The position numbers and the translations under genes were made by a program. The notes under the pieces are model-generated. The model ran no database searches. It was not told the origin of the DNA and saw only the letters and a list, made by a program, of their open reading frames with translations. From positions 1-5,163 of the forward strand of contig PWWY01000047.1 of NCBI GenBank assembly GCA_003561325.1: DNA of 5,163 nt, read 5' to 3'. The stretch comes from Syntrophomonadaceae bacterium (GTDB taxonomy: Bacteria; Bacillota; Dethiobacteria; DTU022; UBA8154). Numbering within the stretch: the first letter of the stretch is position 1; each line of letters begins with the position of its first letter. This document shows, one piece after another, positions 1 through 5,100 of this stretch.

Positions 1-139
1 CGTGTATTCTCGGCCTGGGTCTGGGTTCCTCAAACACCGCCACAAAGAGATTTTTACTTTTTGAATGCTCTACGGCACAGGCAACCTCACACTGTTTGCA
101 GCCAACACACCGCTCCGGTTGGACAAAAACCGTTTTCAT
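1..139 (-). CDS. 4Fe-4S electron-transfer protein, CooF/HycB-like (N-terminal part)
   Basis: Translating the minus strand from ATG at 139-137 gives 46 codons without a stop, continuing beyond the left edge. The N-terminus carries a classic 4Fe-4S ligand run, Cys11-x2-Cys14-x2-Cys17-x3-Cys21 ('CVGCKQCEVAC'), followed by 'VEHSKSKNLF' and a proline/arginine-rich 'EEPRPRPRIH'. This arrangement is typical of dicluster ferredoxin subunits that shuttle electrons for CO dehydrogenase, hydrogenase or tungsten aldehyde ferredoxin oxidoreductase. The start is firm: GGAGGAGG at 154-147 lies 7 bases upstream. The expected second cluster and the partner enzyme would lie outside the window, so the exact redox partner cannot be named. 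It is transcribed away from the gene at 600 and has its own promoter and a long leader. The family call is strong; the physiological role is open. Confidence 0.88.
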   Translation of the reverse strand, partial: MKTVFVQPERCVGCKQCEVACAVEHSKSKNLFVAVFEEPRPRPRIH

Positions 140-342
140 GCACGTACCTCCTCCTGTTCAAATAGTCCACGAACCCCTGAGTGATCACCTCACCGTCCCA
201 CGGAAAGGGAACAACAGCCGGAACAAGGTAGCCCCTGAACAATCGCAATATTCAGCCTAAATTGCACCCCATTTATGTATAACCTTGAGCAAATCATTCA
301 ACCTCAAGGCTGGAAGATCCGGGGCAAGATGTAAAACTTCTC
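140..342 (-). promoter_or_regulatory. Long, possibly structured 5' leader of the Fe-S gene (candidate riboswitch or RBS-control element)
   Basis: If the promoter at 349-378 is right, the transcript carries about 200 nt before the Fe-S start codon. Two complementary pairs are visible in the RNA. One is CCUUGAG/CUCAAGG (309-303 with 289-283). The other is a six-base helix, UGUUCA/UGAACA (241-236 with 160-155), enclosing about 75 nt. Inside the latter, ACCUU/GAGGU and GU(U)CCC/GGGAC can also pair. The 3' strand of the enclosing helix abuts the GGAGGAGG ribosome binding site directly, the geometry of translational control. I could not match it to a riboswitch class I know by sequence. Molybdenum/tungsten-cofactor RNA is a guess based only on the possible linkage to a tungsten oxidoreductase. 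Confidence 0.3.
283..309. repeat. Inverted repeat CCTTGAG-N13-CTCAAGG
   Basis: The seven-base arms at 283-289 and 303-309 are perfectly complementary around a 13-base AT-rich spacer. The repeat lies inside the predicted leader of the Fe-S gene, roughly 35-60 bases after its predicted start point. It could be a hairpin at the 5' end of the leader or a repressor site downstream of the promoter. No U-run follows on either strand, so it is not an intrinsic terminator. Confidence 0.5.
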
Positions 343-348
343 CATTTA

Positions 349-378
349 ATTGTAGCATAAGTTTAAAATAATGATCAA
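349..378 (-). promoter_or_regulatory. Putative sigma-A promoter of the Fe-S gene (extended -10)
   Basis: On the minus strand there is TTGATC (378-373), an 18-base spacer, and TACAAT (354-349) preceded by TGC, which makes an extended -10. The stretch is AT-rich against its surroundings. Transcription would begin near 342. A competing start closer to the gene was not found. Confidence 0.55.
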
Positions 379-443
379 GACACAATTATCCGACTTGTTC
401 CATGTCTCGACCCTTTCCCAGGCCAAAAAATCGAGAAGAGTTT

Positions 444-473
444 CTGATTTCTCAAAGATCGATATGGTATAAT
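444..473 (+). promoter_or_regulatory. Putative sigma-A promoter of the QueG-like/2H operon (extended -10)
   Basis: A perfect TATAAT at 468-473 is preceded by TGG, giving an extended -10. The best -35 is weak, CTGATT at 444-449 with an 18-base spacer (3 of 6 matches). The extended -10 could compensate. Transcription would begin near 480, leaving about 120 bases of leader. Confidence 0.6.
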
Positions 474-489
474 GAGAAAAGCAGAGCTG

Positions 490-506
490 CTCGCAAAAAT
501 CGCGAG
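490..506 (+). repeat. Small inverted repeat CTCGC-N7-GCGAG in the leader
   Basis: Five-base perfect arms at 490-494 and 502-506 flank AAAAATC. The repeat lies about 10 bases after the predicted start point of the QueG-like operon. It could be a stabilising 5' hairpin or an operator; its short arms make chance possible. Confidence 0.3.
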
Positions 507-599
507 ATAGAACGCGTACTATTTCATTCTATGGGAGTAGAAGGGGTTGGACTGACTGTGCAAGAATATAAAAAATGAACCTTCAAGAGGAGGAGTGGG

Positions 600-1403
600 A
601 TGCAAATGACCGGTCAAGAGCTTCAAGAAAGGATTGCCAGGGAGGTTGATGCGGACCCGGATAACACGATGCAGGGAAGGTTGCGCTATTATGATCACCC
701 ACTTATCGGCGTAGCCCCGGCGGCTGATCCGCTTTTTGTGCAAATGAAAGAGGCGGATATCGCCGGAGACTTGTTTCGCCTGCCGCAGGAATGGCTTCCC
801 GGCGCAGCTTCCGTGGTGGTTTATTACCTTCCCTTTTCCCGGGAAGTGCGGTCTTCCAACTACGCCGGGGGCAAGGCTTCCATGGAGTGGTTACACGCCC
901 GGTTTCTGGGAGAAGCCTTCAGTAATAAGCTCAGGGAAATGCTGATCGGGCTCATGGAAGCCCGGGGAGAAAAAGCCCTGGCTCCCATGCTGGAAGAGAG
1001 CATGGTGATCGATTACCAGCGCTTGTCCAGCAACTGGTCCGAAAGGCACGCGGCCTATGCGGCCGGGTTGGGTACATTTAGTTTGAACCGGGGGATGATC
1101 ACGGCAAAAGGGATGGCTGGACGGTTTGGAAGCGTGATCACGACGCTTGAGCTGGAGTCGACGCCCCGCATTTATGAAGACCCCTTTCAGAATTGCCCCT
1201 GGATGGTTGATGGGTCCTGTGGGGAATGCATGGATCGGTGTCCCTCCGGCGCGATTACAGAAAAAGGAAAGGATAAACGGACTTGCTATGAATACCTGTT
1301 TATTCAGGACCCCTTGAGAAAGGAAAGGGAACCCTTTGGTTATTCGTACAGCGCCTGTGGAAAATGCCAGACAGCGGTTCCCTGCGAAGCAAGGATCCCA
1401 TGA
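600..1403 (+). CDS. QueG-like (epoxyqueuosine reductase-related) double-4Fe-4S protein
   Basis: This is a 267-residue protein starting at ATG 600, six bases after AGGAGG (588-593). The second half resembles the QueG core. 'MVIDYQRLSSNWSERHAAYAAGLGT' (residues 135-159) fits the segment carrying the catalytic aspartate (here Asp138) and the conserved 'AGLG', followed by 'GRFGSVIT' (174-181). Eight cysteines could hold two 4Fe-4S clusters: 199, 207, 210, 214 ('CGECMDRCPSGAI'), 229, and 253, 256, 262 ('CGKCQTAVPCE'). Spacing departs from true QueG (C-x2-C-x2-C-x3-CP; CxxCQxxCP): Asp204 sits where the first cysteine would be, with Cys199 the likely substitute. The protein also lacks the C-terminal HEAT-like extension and is about 100 residues shorter. 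It therefore belongs to a short paralogous family of unproven substrate. Cytoplasmic, with no signal peptide. Its stop overlaps the next start. Confidence 0.85.
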   Translation: MQMTGQELQERIAREVDADPDNTMQGRLRYYDHPLIGVAPAADPLFVQMKEADIAGDLFRLPQEWLPGAASVVVYYLPFSREVRSSNYAGGKASMEWLHARFLGEAFSNKLREMLIGLMEARGEKALAPMLEESMVIDYQRLSSNWSERHAAYAAGLGTFSLNRGMITAKGMAGRFGSVITTLELESTPRIYEDPFQNCPWMVDGSCGECMDRCPSGAITEKGKDKRTCYEYLFIQDPLRKEREPFGYSYSACGKCQTAVPCEARIP

Positions 1404-1978
1404 ATTCGCGCATCAAAGATCAGGCCTACTACCTGGTTGCCCTGCCCCGGGGTGAAGTGATGCGTTGGGCTGCCATCTTTCAACAGGAGCTGGCAGAGCG
1501 CTACGGCGTCTACGACAAGCCATACCCGCCCCTGCATATCACCGTGGGGATTCTTTATCCTGGAAATGAGCAGGAGCTGCAAAAGGCGGTCCGACTGCTG
1601 GATGAGCTCTTTTCCAGGACCGCCCCCTTTCCGGTCACGATCACCGGCGGCAGCTGTTTTGCCCCACCCTATAAATCCTTGAATCTTTCCGTAGAGCGGA
1701 ATGCCGCGCTGGAATCGATTACCAGAAACACGTACGAACTGCTGCAGGCGCATCGGATTTCAGCGCAAGCGATGCAGGATTGGGATTTTCATATCAGCCT
1801 GGTCAACCGGGCTTTTGCCCGCAGGGAGTTGACCGGGGAAGAGTACCAGGAAGCGTGTCGCATGCTGCAGGATATTTCGCTGAGCTTGACCTGCGACATT
1901 CAAAAAATACAGCTTTGGAGCCCGGTCTTTCCACCTCTGTCGGTTGTCGCGTCATTCAAGCTGGGTAGTGGAGAGTGA
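1400..1978 (+). CDS. 2H phosphoesterase superfamily protein (2'-5' RNA ligase-like)
   Basis: This 192-residue protein has two H-x-T/S motifs, 'LHITVG' (His46, Thr48) and 'FHISLV' (His131, Ser133), about 85 residues apart. They are the paired active-site histidines of 2H phosphoesterases, the fold of 2'-5' RNA ligase (ThpR/LigT) and cyclic nucleotide phosphodiesterases. Length matches the family. I chose ATG 1400, which overlaps the preceding stop as ATGA and is preceded by AAGGA at 1391-1395, over an upstream in-frame ATG at 1364. The extra 12 residues from 1364 would be read out of frame from the conserved C-terminus of the QueG-like gene and lack a good ribosome site. The overlap implies translational coupling. 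The fold is clear; whether it cleaves cyclic phosphates, 2'-5' bonds or a small metabolite is not evident. Confidence 0.85.
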   Translation: MNSRIKDQAYYLVALPRGEVMRWAAIFQQELAERYGVYDKPYPPLHITVGILYPGNEQELQKAVRLLDELFSRTAPFPVTITGGSCFAPPYKSLNLSVERNAALESITRNTYELLQAHRISAQAMQDWDFHISLVNRAFARRELTGEEYQEACRMLQDISLSLTCDIQKIQLWSPVFPPLSVVASFKLGSGE

Positions 1979-2054
1979 GGGGTGGCGAATGCTGATTTTA
2001 TCAAGGCACCTGCCGCAAGGAAGCGTTTCATCTAGATCATTTGTCATCTCTATT

Positions 2055-2083
2055 TTGACAGCATTCGGTCTCTATTTTATAAT
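2055..2083 (+). promoter_or_regulatory. Perfect-consensus sigma-A promoter of the SCP2 gene
   Basis: TTGACA (2055-2060) and TATAAT (2078-2083) are separated by exactly 17 bases, the ideal vegetative promoter. Transcription would begin near 2090, giving a leader of about 55 bases. No operator-like repeat is visible around it, so strong and largely constitutive expression is likely. Confidence 0.88.
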
Positions 2084-2144
2084 GAAATTGTTCGCCATCC
2101 TGGATGGGGGAAGTAACAAAAATACATGAAACAGGAGGGAGCAC

Positions 2145-2459
2145 ATGAATTATTTAGAAATCATGAAATTTATCGAAGGTAAATACGAGCCCGAAAAGAT
2201 GAAAGGAGTTACGGCGGTCTACCAGTTCGAACTGACCGGGGAAGATGGGGGGTATTTTTATATTGATGTCAAGGATGGTGAGGGGAAGTTTGTGGACGGG
2301 CAGCGCGATGATCCGCATATTACTGTGACCATGTCCCTGGAAGATTTCCAGCAGCTGCTCGACGGCAGTTTAAATGCCACCACGGCATTTATGACCGGGA
2401 AAATAAAAATCAAGGGCGATATGTCCCTGGCATTGAGACTCCAGGCCCTGCTTGGATGA
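2145..2459 (+). CDS. SCP2 sterol-carrier-like domain protein
   Basis: This 104-residue protein is a single SCP2 domain and nothing else. The diagnostic end is 'GKIKIKGDMSLALRLQALL' (residues 85-103), preceded by 'DDPHITVTMSLEDFQQLLDGSLNATTAFMTG' in two parts: a beta strand at 57-63 and helix plus loop at 64-84. The N-terminal half has the expected alternating strands ('VTAVYQFEL', 'GGYFYIDVKDG'). The domain forms a hydrophobic tunnel that binds lipids or acyl-CoAs in other members; the bacterial stand-alone versions have no settled ligand. No signal peptide or membrane segment is present, so it is cytoplasmic. AGGAGG at 2133-2138 lies six bases before the ATG. A perfect promoter in front and a terminator behind make it a one-gene unit. 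Confidence 0.9.
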   Translation: MNYLEIMKFIEGKYEPEKMKGVTAVYQFELTGEDGGYFYIDVKDGEGKFVDGQRDDPHITVTMSLEDFQQLLDGSLNATTAFMTGKIKIKGDMSLALRLQALLG

Positions 2460-2486
2460 GCACCTGCCCGGCAATTAGATGGATAG

Positions 2487-2525
2487 GCCCGGGGGTTGGT
2501 CAAGTTCACCCGCTCCCGGGCTTTT
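2487..2525 (+). terminator. Intrinsic terminator after the SCP2 gene
   Basis: The arms GCCCGGGGG (2487-2495) and CTCCCGGGC (2513-2521, read with one G-T pair) form a GC-rich nine-base stem, and a small GGT/ACC pairing is possible within the loop. TTTT follows at 2522-2525. It begins 27 bases after the SCP2 stop. On the opposite strand no U-run follows, so it does not obviously serve the convergent methyltransferase gene. Confidence 0.75.
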
Positions 2526-2596
2526 CATGTACAGGGAGGTTTGCAGATGCTTCGTATCCTGCGTCGTGAACTTGCACAGATTTCTGCGTTAAGGTA

Positions 2597-3355
2597 TTAC
2601 CGGGCTGCGGTCCCGGAACAGGTGGCCTGCACGATGGTGGCAGGCGCATCGAGGCTCCAGGCTTCCCCGGCGAAAGAGCCCCAGAAGCGGCAGGAAGTGA
2701 AGTCGCTTTGCCCGAGCAAAGCTTGGAATGTTTCCCGGGTCAGGGGCAGCAGGGGAACGGTTTCCCGGAATGTTCCTTCACCTTCGATGGAGAGTTCCCC
2801 GGTGAAGAGGATGACATGTTTCTGATCGTCATAACTGTAAAACCGGCGAAAGACAATGGGTTTGCCGGCAACGGAGATAGGAGGGAGTTCCTCGATCTGG
2901 TCCTGAAGGATGCGGTCGTAATTGACAACTTGGGCGATGAATGAACCACCTTTTTTTAATATTTTTGCCGCTTCGGCCAGGCCTTGTTCCAGTTTAACGT
3001 CTGAATCCAGGTGAACCAGGGAGTTCCCAATACAGAAAATCCCCTCGAATTCTCGGGTAAAATGCCTGGAAAGTTCCAGCATATCTCCCTGGATGAATTC
3101 GGGATGAGAAACGTTGCCCATCTGGCGAGAACGTTTCTCTTTGGCCAGCTGGATCATATCCCGGTCCAGATCCAGGCCCGTGACGTCGAATCCTTCCCGG
3201 GAAAGGGCCAGGGTATAACTGCCCGACCCACAGGCCAGGTCCAGGAGGCGGGTGCCAGCGGATTTCCTGAACTGTTTGGAAAGGAAGGCCAACGTTCCTG
3301 GATTCAAGGGAAAAATATCGTCATAATAATTTGCCAGAAGCTGGTAGAAAGACAA
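2597..3355 (-). CDS. Class I SAM-dependent methyltransferase
   Basis: This 252-residue cytoplasmic protein has a Rossmann methyltransferase core near its N-terminus. Motif I is 'LLDLACGSGSY' (residues 37-47). Motif II is 'VTGLDLDRDMIQLAK' (58-72), with Asp62 or Asp64 expected to hold the ribose. Next come 'QGDMLEL' (89-95), 'IFCIGNSLVHL' (106-116) and the post-core 'ILKKGGSFIAQVVNYDRI' (132-149). A beta-rich C-terminal part (165-200) probably forms the substrate side and ends in 'WGSFAGEAW'. The start is TTG at 3355-3353, because no ATG fits: GGAGGA at 3371-3366 lies ten bases upstream and the N-terminus 'YQLLANYYDDIF' is typical of the family. The substrate cannot be told; the neighbours offer no hint. 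No clear promoter was found in 3356-3507 on this strand. Confidence 0.88.
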   Translation of the reverse strand: MSFYQLLANYYDDIFPLNPGTLAFLSKQFRKSAGTRLLDLACGSGSYTLALSREGFDVTGLDLDRDMIQLAKEKRSRQMGNVSHPEFIQGDMLELSRHFTREFEGIFCIGNSLVHLDSDVKLEQGLAEAAKILKKGGSFIAQVVNYDRILQDQIEELPPISVAGKPIVFRRFYSYDDQKHVILFTGELSIEGEGTFRETVPLLPLTRETFQALLGQSDFTSCRFWGSFAGEAWSLDAPATIVQATCSGTAAR

Positions 3356-3483
3356 GGCTCTTGATTCCTCCGGATCGGTATTTCATTTTTTGTCGCAAAT
3401 CCAGTGAGTCGAGGGTAAGCGGGGAAAAAGACTTCATTCCTGAGCAAGCTTGATCACCTGGTAATAATATTCGTCCCTTCGTC

Positions 3484-3512
3484 TTTAAGAGTTCTGATAA
3501 TTATGTTATGAT
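3484..3512 (+). promoter_or_regulatory. Putative promoter of the bifunctional nuclease gene (extended -10)
   Basis: TATGAT at 3507-3512 is preceded by TGT (extended -10), with a weak -35, TTTAAG at 3484-3489, 17 bases upstream. Transcription would begin near 3519. The -10 contains the ATG at 3508, which argues that this ATG is not a translation start. Confidence 0.5.
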
Positions 3513-3543
3513 AGAACAGCAGACGAAAGAGGGGGTGGCCAAA

Positions 3544-3993
3544 ATGATAGAAATGCACGTGAAAACCGTGACCGTTGACCAGGGCGGCGGTTTTCTGGTT
3601 TTGTTGACGGATGAAGAAGAGAGAAAGGTACTGCCTATTGCCATCGGCCCCTTTGAAGCCCAGTCTATCGCCATGGTTTTACAGGGAAAGAAACCTCCCC
3701 GACCGCTGACCCATGATTTGCTTAAATCCTTCTGCGAGAGCCTGGGGGGAGAGCTGGAGAAAGTGATCATCACGGATATCCGGGACAGTACGTATTATGC
3801 GGAACTCTATCTTCAACACAAGGAACAACCCGTGGTCGTTGATTCCAGGCCGAGCGACGCCATTGCCCTGGCTTTGCGCTGCGGGGTCAACATCTACATG
3901 GCCATGAAACTGGTTGAATTCACCTATGACTACAACGACATTATTTCCAAGGATAGCGGGGAAGGGGATCAAAAAGACCAGGACCTGCATTGA
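3544..3993 (+). CDS. Bifunctional nuclease family protein (DNase/RNase domain)
   Basis: This 149-residue protein matches the bifunctional nuclease (BFN, DNase-RNase) domain across nearly its whole length. 'VLPIAIGPFEAQSIAMVLQG' (residues 29-48), 'PPRPLTHDLLKSF' (51-63), 'EKVIITDIRDSTYYAELYL' (72-90) and 'VDSRPSDAIALALRCGVNIYM' in two parts (99-108 and 109-119) are its hallmark blocks. Members in plants were reported to cut DNA and RNA; the bacterial ones have no firm cellular role. The acidic C-terminal tail (136-149) is not part of the domain. I start at ATG 3544, after AGGGGG at 3530-3535, rather than at ATG 3508, which has no ribosome site and lies within the -10 element. It forms a single-gene unit ending in a strong terminator, convergent with the hydrolase gene and 21 bases from its stop. 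Confidence 0.9.
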   Translation: MIEMHVKTVTVDQGGGFLVLLTDEEERKVLPIAIGPFEAQSIAMVLQGKKPPRPLTHDLLKSFCESLGGELEKVIITDIRDSTYYAELYLQHKEQPVVVDSRPSDAIALALRCGVNIYMAMKLVEFTYDYNDIISKDSGEGDQKDQDLH

Positions 3994-4014
3994 GCAAGCG
4001 CTGGAAGGCAAACT

Positions 4015-4977
4015 TCATGGAAGATACCGGGTATAACGCCCGGTTTCTTCCATTTTTCTGTAGACACTCTGGAAATCGATGCGGTAATCAAATTCATCTT
4101 TTTCCCGGAATTTTTGTTCTGCGATATCCAGGTTGCGAATGATCAGCAGCTCTTCTTTCATGTTGGAGGCCTGCAGGATCTGTAAGCCAGAAGGGGCCCA
4201 GATGCCGCTTCCTCCCCAGAAGAGGGAGTTGCTGATATCATGCGCGCCCACGGCATTTACCCCGATGCTCCAGACCTGGCAGTAGGCCGCTTTTGACGCG
4301 TTCATCAAGTTCCATAAAAAGCCATAATAATGGTCTGTGCGGACATTCATGTTAGGATATTCCCGAATCGCTTCCGAGCGCCAGGAAGACAACGTTATAA
4401 TGGCGTCAACATCGTCAGTAAAAGCATATTCCCGGGCCAGTTCGACAAAGGCCAGGTCGTAACAGGTAAGGAAGCCGAAGCGACCCCATTTCGTATCGAT
4501 GGCCAACCTTTTATCCGAACCCCGGTTAAAATATCTCAGTTCGTTGTGAGGCAGAAAAATTTTGTCATAGATGAGGGATTCCTGGTTATAATCGTAGTTG
4601 GGGTTTAAGATCATGGTGGAATTATACAAGTCTGTTCCTTTTAATCGGGCATTGTTTAGGAAAATATACTCCAACCCTTTGCCGTCGTCTTTTAAGCTGT
4701 CGCGCAGCCCGTTTAACCAGGAGGTTAAGCGGCCGGTTTCACCATCCATGAGATGATCGATCACCTCGCGATCATTGTCGGTGTCCCAGATGTAGCCCGT
4801 AATACAGAATTCAGGGAAGATGAGAATATTGATATCCTGTTTGTGGGCCAGCTCCACGATGGCTTCAATTTTTTTCTTGTTGATTTCAATGTTGCTCGCG
4901 CAGCGGATATTTGCCAGCATCAGGCTGGGTCGTTCTTCAACATGGGAATATATGCGCTCCACAATGCGAAATGGCAT
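4015..4977 (-). CDS. Carbon-nitrogen hydrolase (nitrilase superfamily)
   Basis: This 320-residue protein has the full catalytic triad of the superfamily: Glu56 in 'FPEFCITGY', Lys139 in 'YDKIFLP' and Cys172 in 'FLTCYDLAF'. Members hydrolyse amides, nitriles or carbamoyl groups through a cysteine thioester, usually as dimers or larger assemblies in the cytoplasm. The region after the cysteine ('LSSWRSE', 196-202; 'NASKAAYCQVWSIGVNAVG', 226-244; 'FWGGSGIWAPSG', 253-264) follows the usual fold, with a beta-strand ending in 'GGSGIWAPSG' in place of the common 'GxSxIxxPxG'. About 20 extra residues precede the first strand ('LMLANIRCASN'). The start is nonetheless supported by GGAGGGG at 4990-4984, six bases upstream. 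No neighbour hints at the substrate. It is convergent with the nuclease gene. Confidence 0.9.
   Translation of the reverse strand: MPFRIVERIYSHVEERPSLMLANIRCASNIEINKKKIEAIVELAHKQDINILIFPEFCITGYIWDTDNDREVIDHLMDGETGRLTSWLNGLRDSLKDDGKGLEYIFLNNARLKGTDLYNSTMILNPNYDYNQESLIYDKIFLPHNELRYFNRGSDKRLAIDTKWGRFGFLTCYDLAFVELAREYAFTDDVDAIITLSSWRSEAIREYPNMNVRTDHYYGFLWNLMNASKAAYCQVWSIGVNAVGAHDISNSLFWGGSGIWAPSGLQILQASNMKEELLIIRNLDIAEQKFREKDEFDYRIDFQSVYRKMEETGRYTRYLP
4017..4057 (+). terminator. Strong intrinsic terminator of the nuclease gene, overlapping the end of the convergent hydrolase gene
   Basis: The arms 4017-4031 and 4039-4053 pair at 14 of 15 positions; the only mismatch is T4025/T4045. They enclose a seven-base loop (TATAACG) and are followed by a T-run at 4053-4057. 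It starts 23 bases after the nuclease stop. The same bases read on the minus strand encode the last dozen residues of the hydrolase ('MEETGRYTRYLP'). On the minus strand no clear T-run follows, so termination there would be weaker. Confidence 0.85.
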
Positions 4978-5037
4978 CTTGCTCCCCTCCGAAATCGATC
5001 ATGATTCCTGCTATATGCCTCCAGGATCTACCGATGC

Positions 5038-5049
5038 GTGATTTATCAC
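5038..5049. repeat. Palindrome GTGATTTATCAC in the hydrolase leader
   Basis: Perfect five-base arms surround a two-base centre. It lies about 15-30 bases downstream of the predicted transcription start of the hydrolase gene, where a dimeric repressor could sit. No regulator gene is in the window to pair with it, and one such palindrome could occur by chance. Confidence 0.35.
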
Positions 5050-5071
5050 CCGGGCAAATGATATCCTCTTC

Positions 5072-5100
5072 ATTTTATCTTTTTGCGTTTGCTGACGCAA
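5072..5100 (-). promoter_or_regulatory. Putative promoter of the hydrolase gene with an inverted repeat over the -35
   Basis: On the minus strand TTGCGT (5100-5095) and TAAAAT (5077-5072) are spaced by 17 bases, with the -10 matching at five of six positions. The -35 hexamer is one arm of the inverted repeat TTGCGT-N6-ACGCAA (5083-5088 with 5095-5100), which extends into the spacer. A protein bound there would block polymerase. Start of transcription would be near 5065, about 90 bases before the ATG. Confidence 0.5.

Larger units (their letters stand above)
140..599. other. Divergent intergenic region, 460 bases without a gene
   Basis: This stretch separates the minus-strand Fe-S gene from the plus-strand QueG-like gene. 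It holds a promoter for each direction (349-378 minus, 444-473 plus), the long leader of the Fe-S gene and a leader of about 120 bases for the plus-strand gene. It also holds two inverted repeats (283-309 and 490-506). Between the two promoters (about 379-443) I see no recognisable operator. No reading frame here has both a ribosome binding site and protein-like composition. Confidence 0.7.

Noticed and set aside
181..188. GTGATCAC palindrome in the Fe-S leader as an operator
   Set aside because: It is only eight bases, far downstream of the promoter, and may simply be part of the RNA fold.
252..270. GGGGTGC followed by GGCTGA on the minus strand, reminiscent of the first half of a TPP riboswitch
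   Set aside because: The second conserved half (CTGAT...GATAATGCCAGCG type) is missing downstream, so the likeness is probably chance.
519..743. Minus-strand 74-codon frame across the QueG-like gene start
   Set aside because: It is a shadow of the coding strand and has no ribosome binding site or recognisable domain.
1364..1399. Upstream ATG as the start of the 2H phosphoesterase
   Set aside because: It lies within the conserved C-terminus of the preceding gene; the ATGA overlap at 1400 with AAGGA upstream is the better start.
1989..2129. 46-codon plus-strand frame (ATG 1989) with a hydrophobic middle and a GA-rich stretch upstream
   Set aside because: It runs straight through the perfect SCP2 promoter. 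The AT-rich promoter explains the hydrophobic residues, and nothing family-like is visible.
4753..5041. Two plus-strand frames opposite the hydrolase N-terminus
   Set aside because: They are antisense shadows of a gene with an intact catalytic triad and a clear ribosome site.
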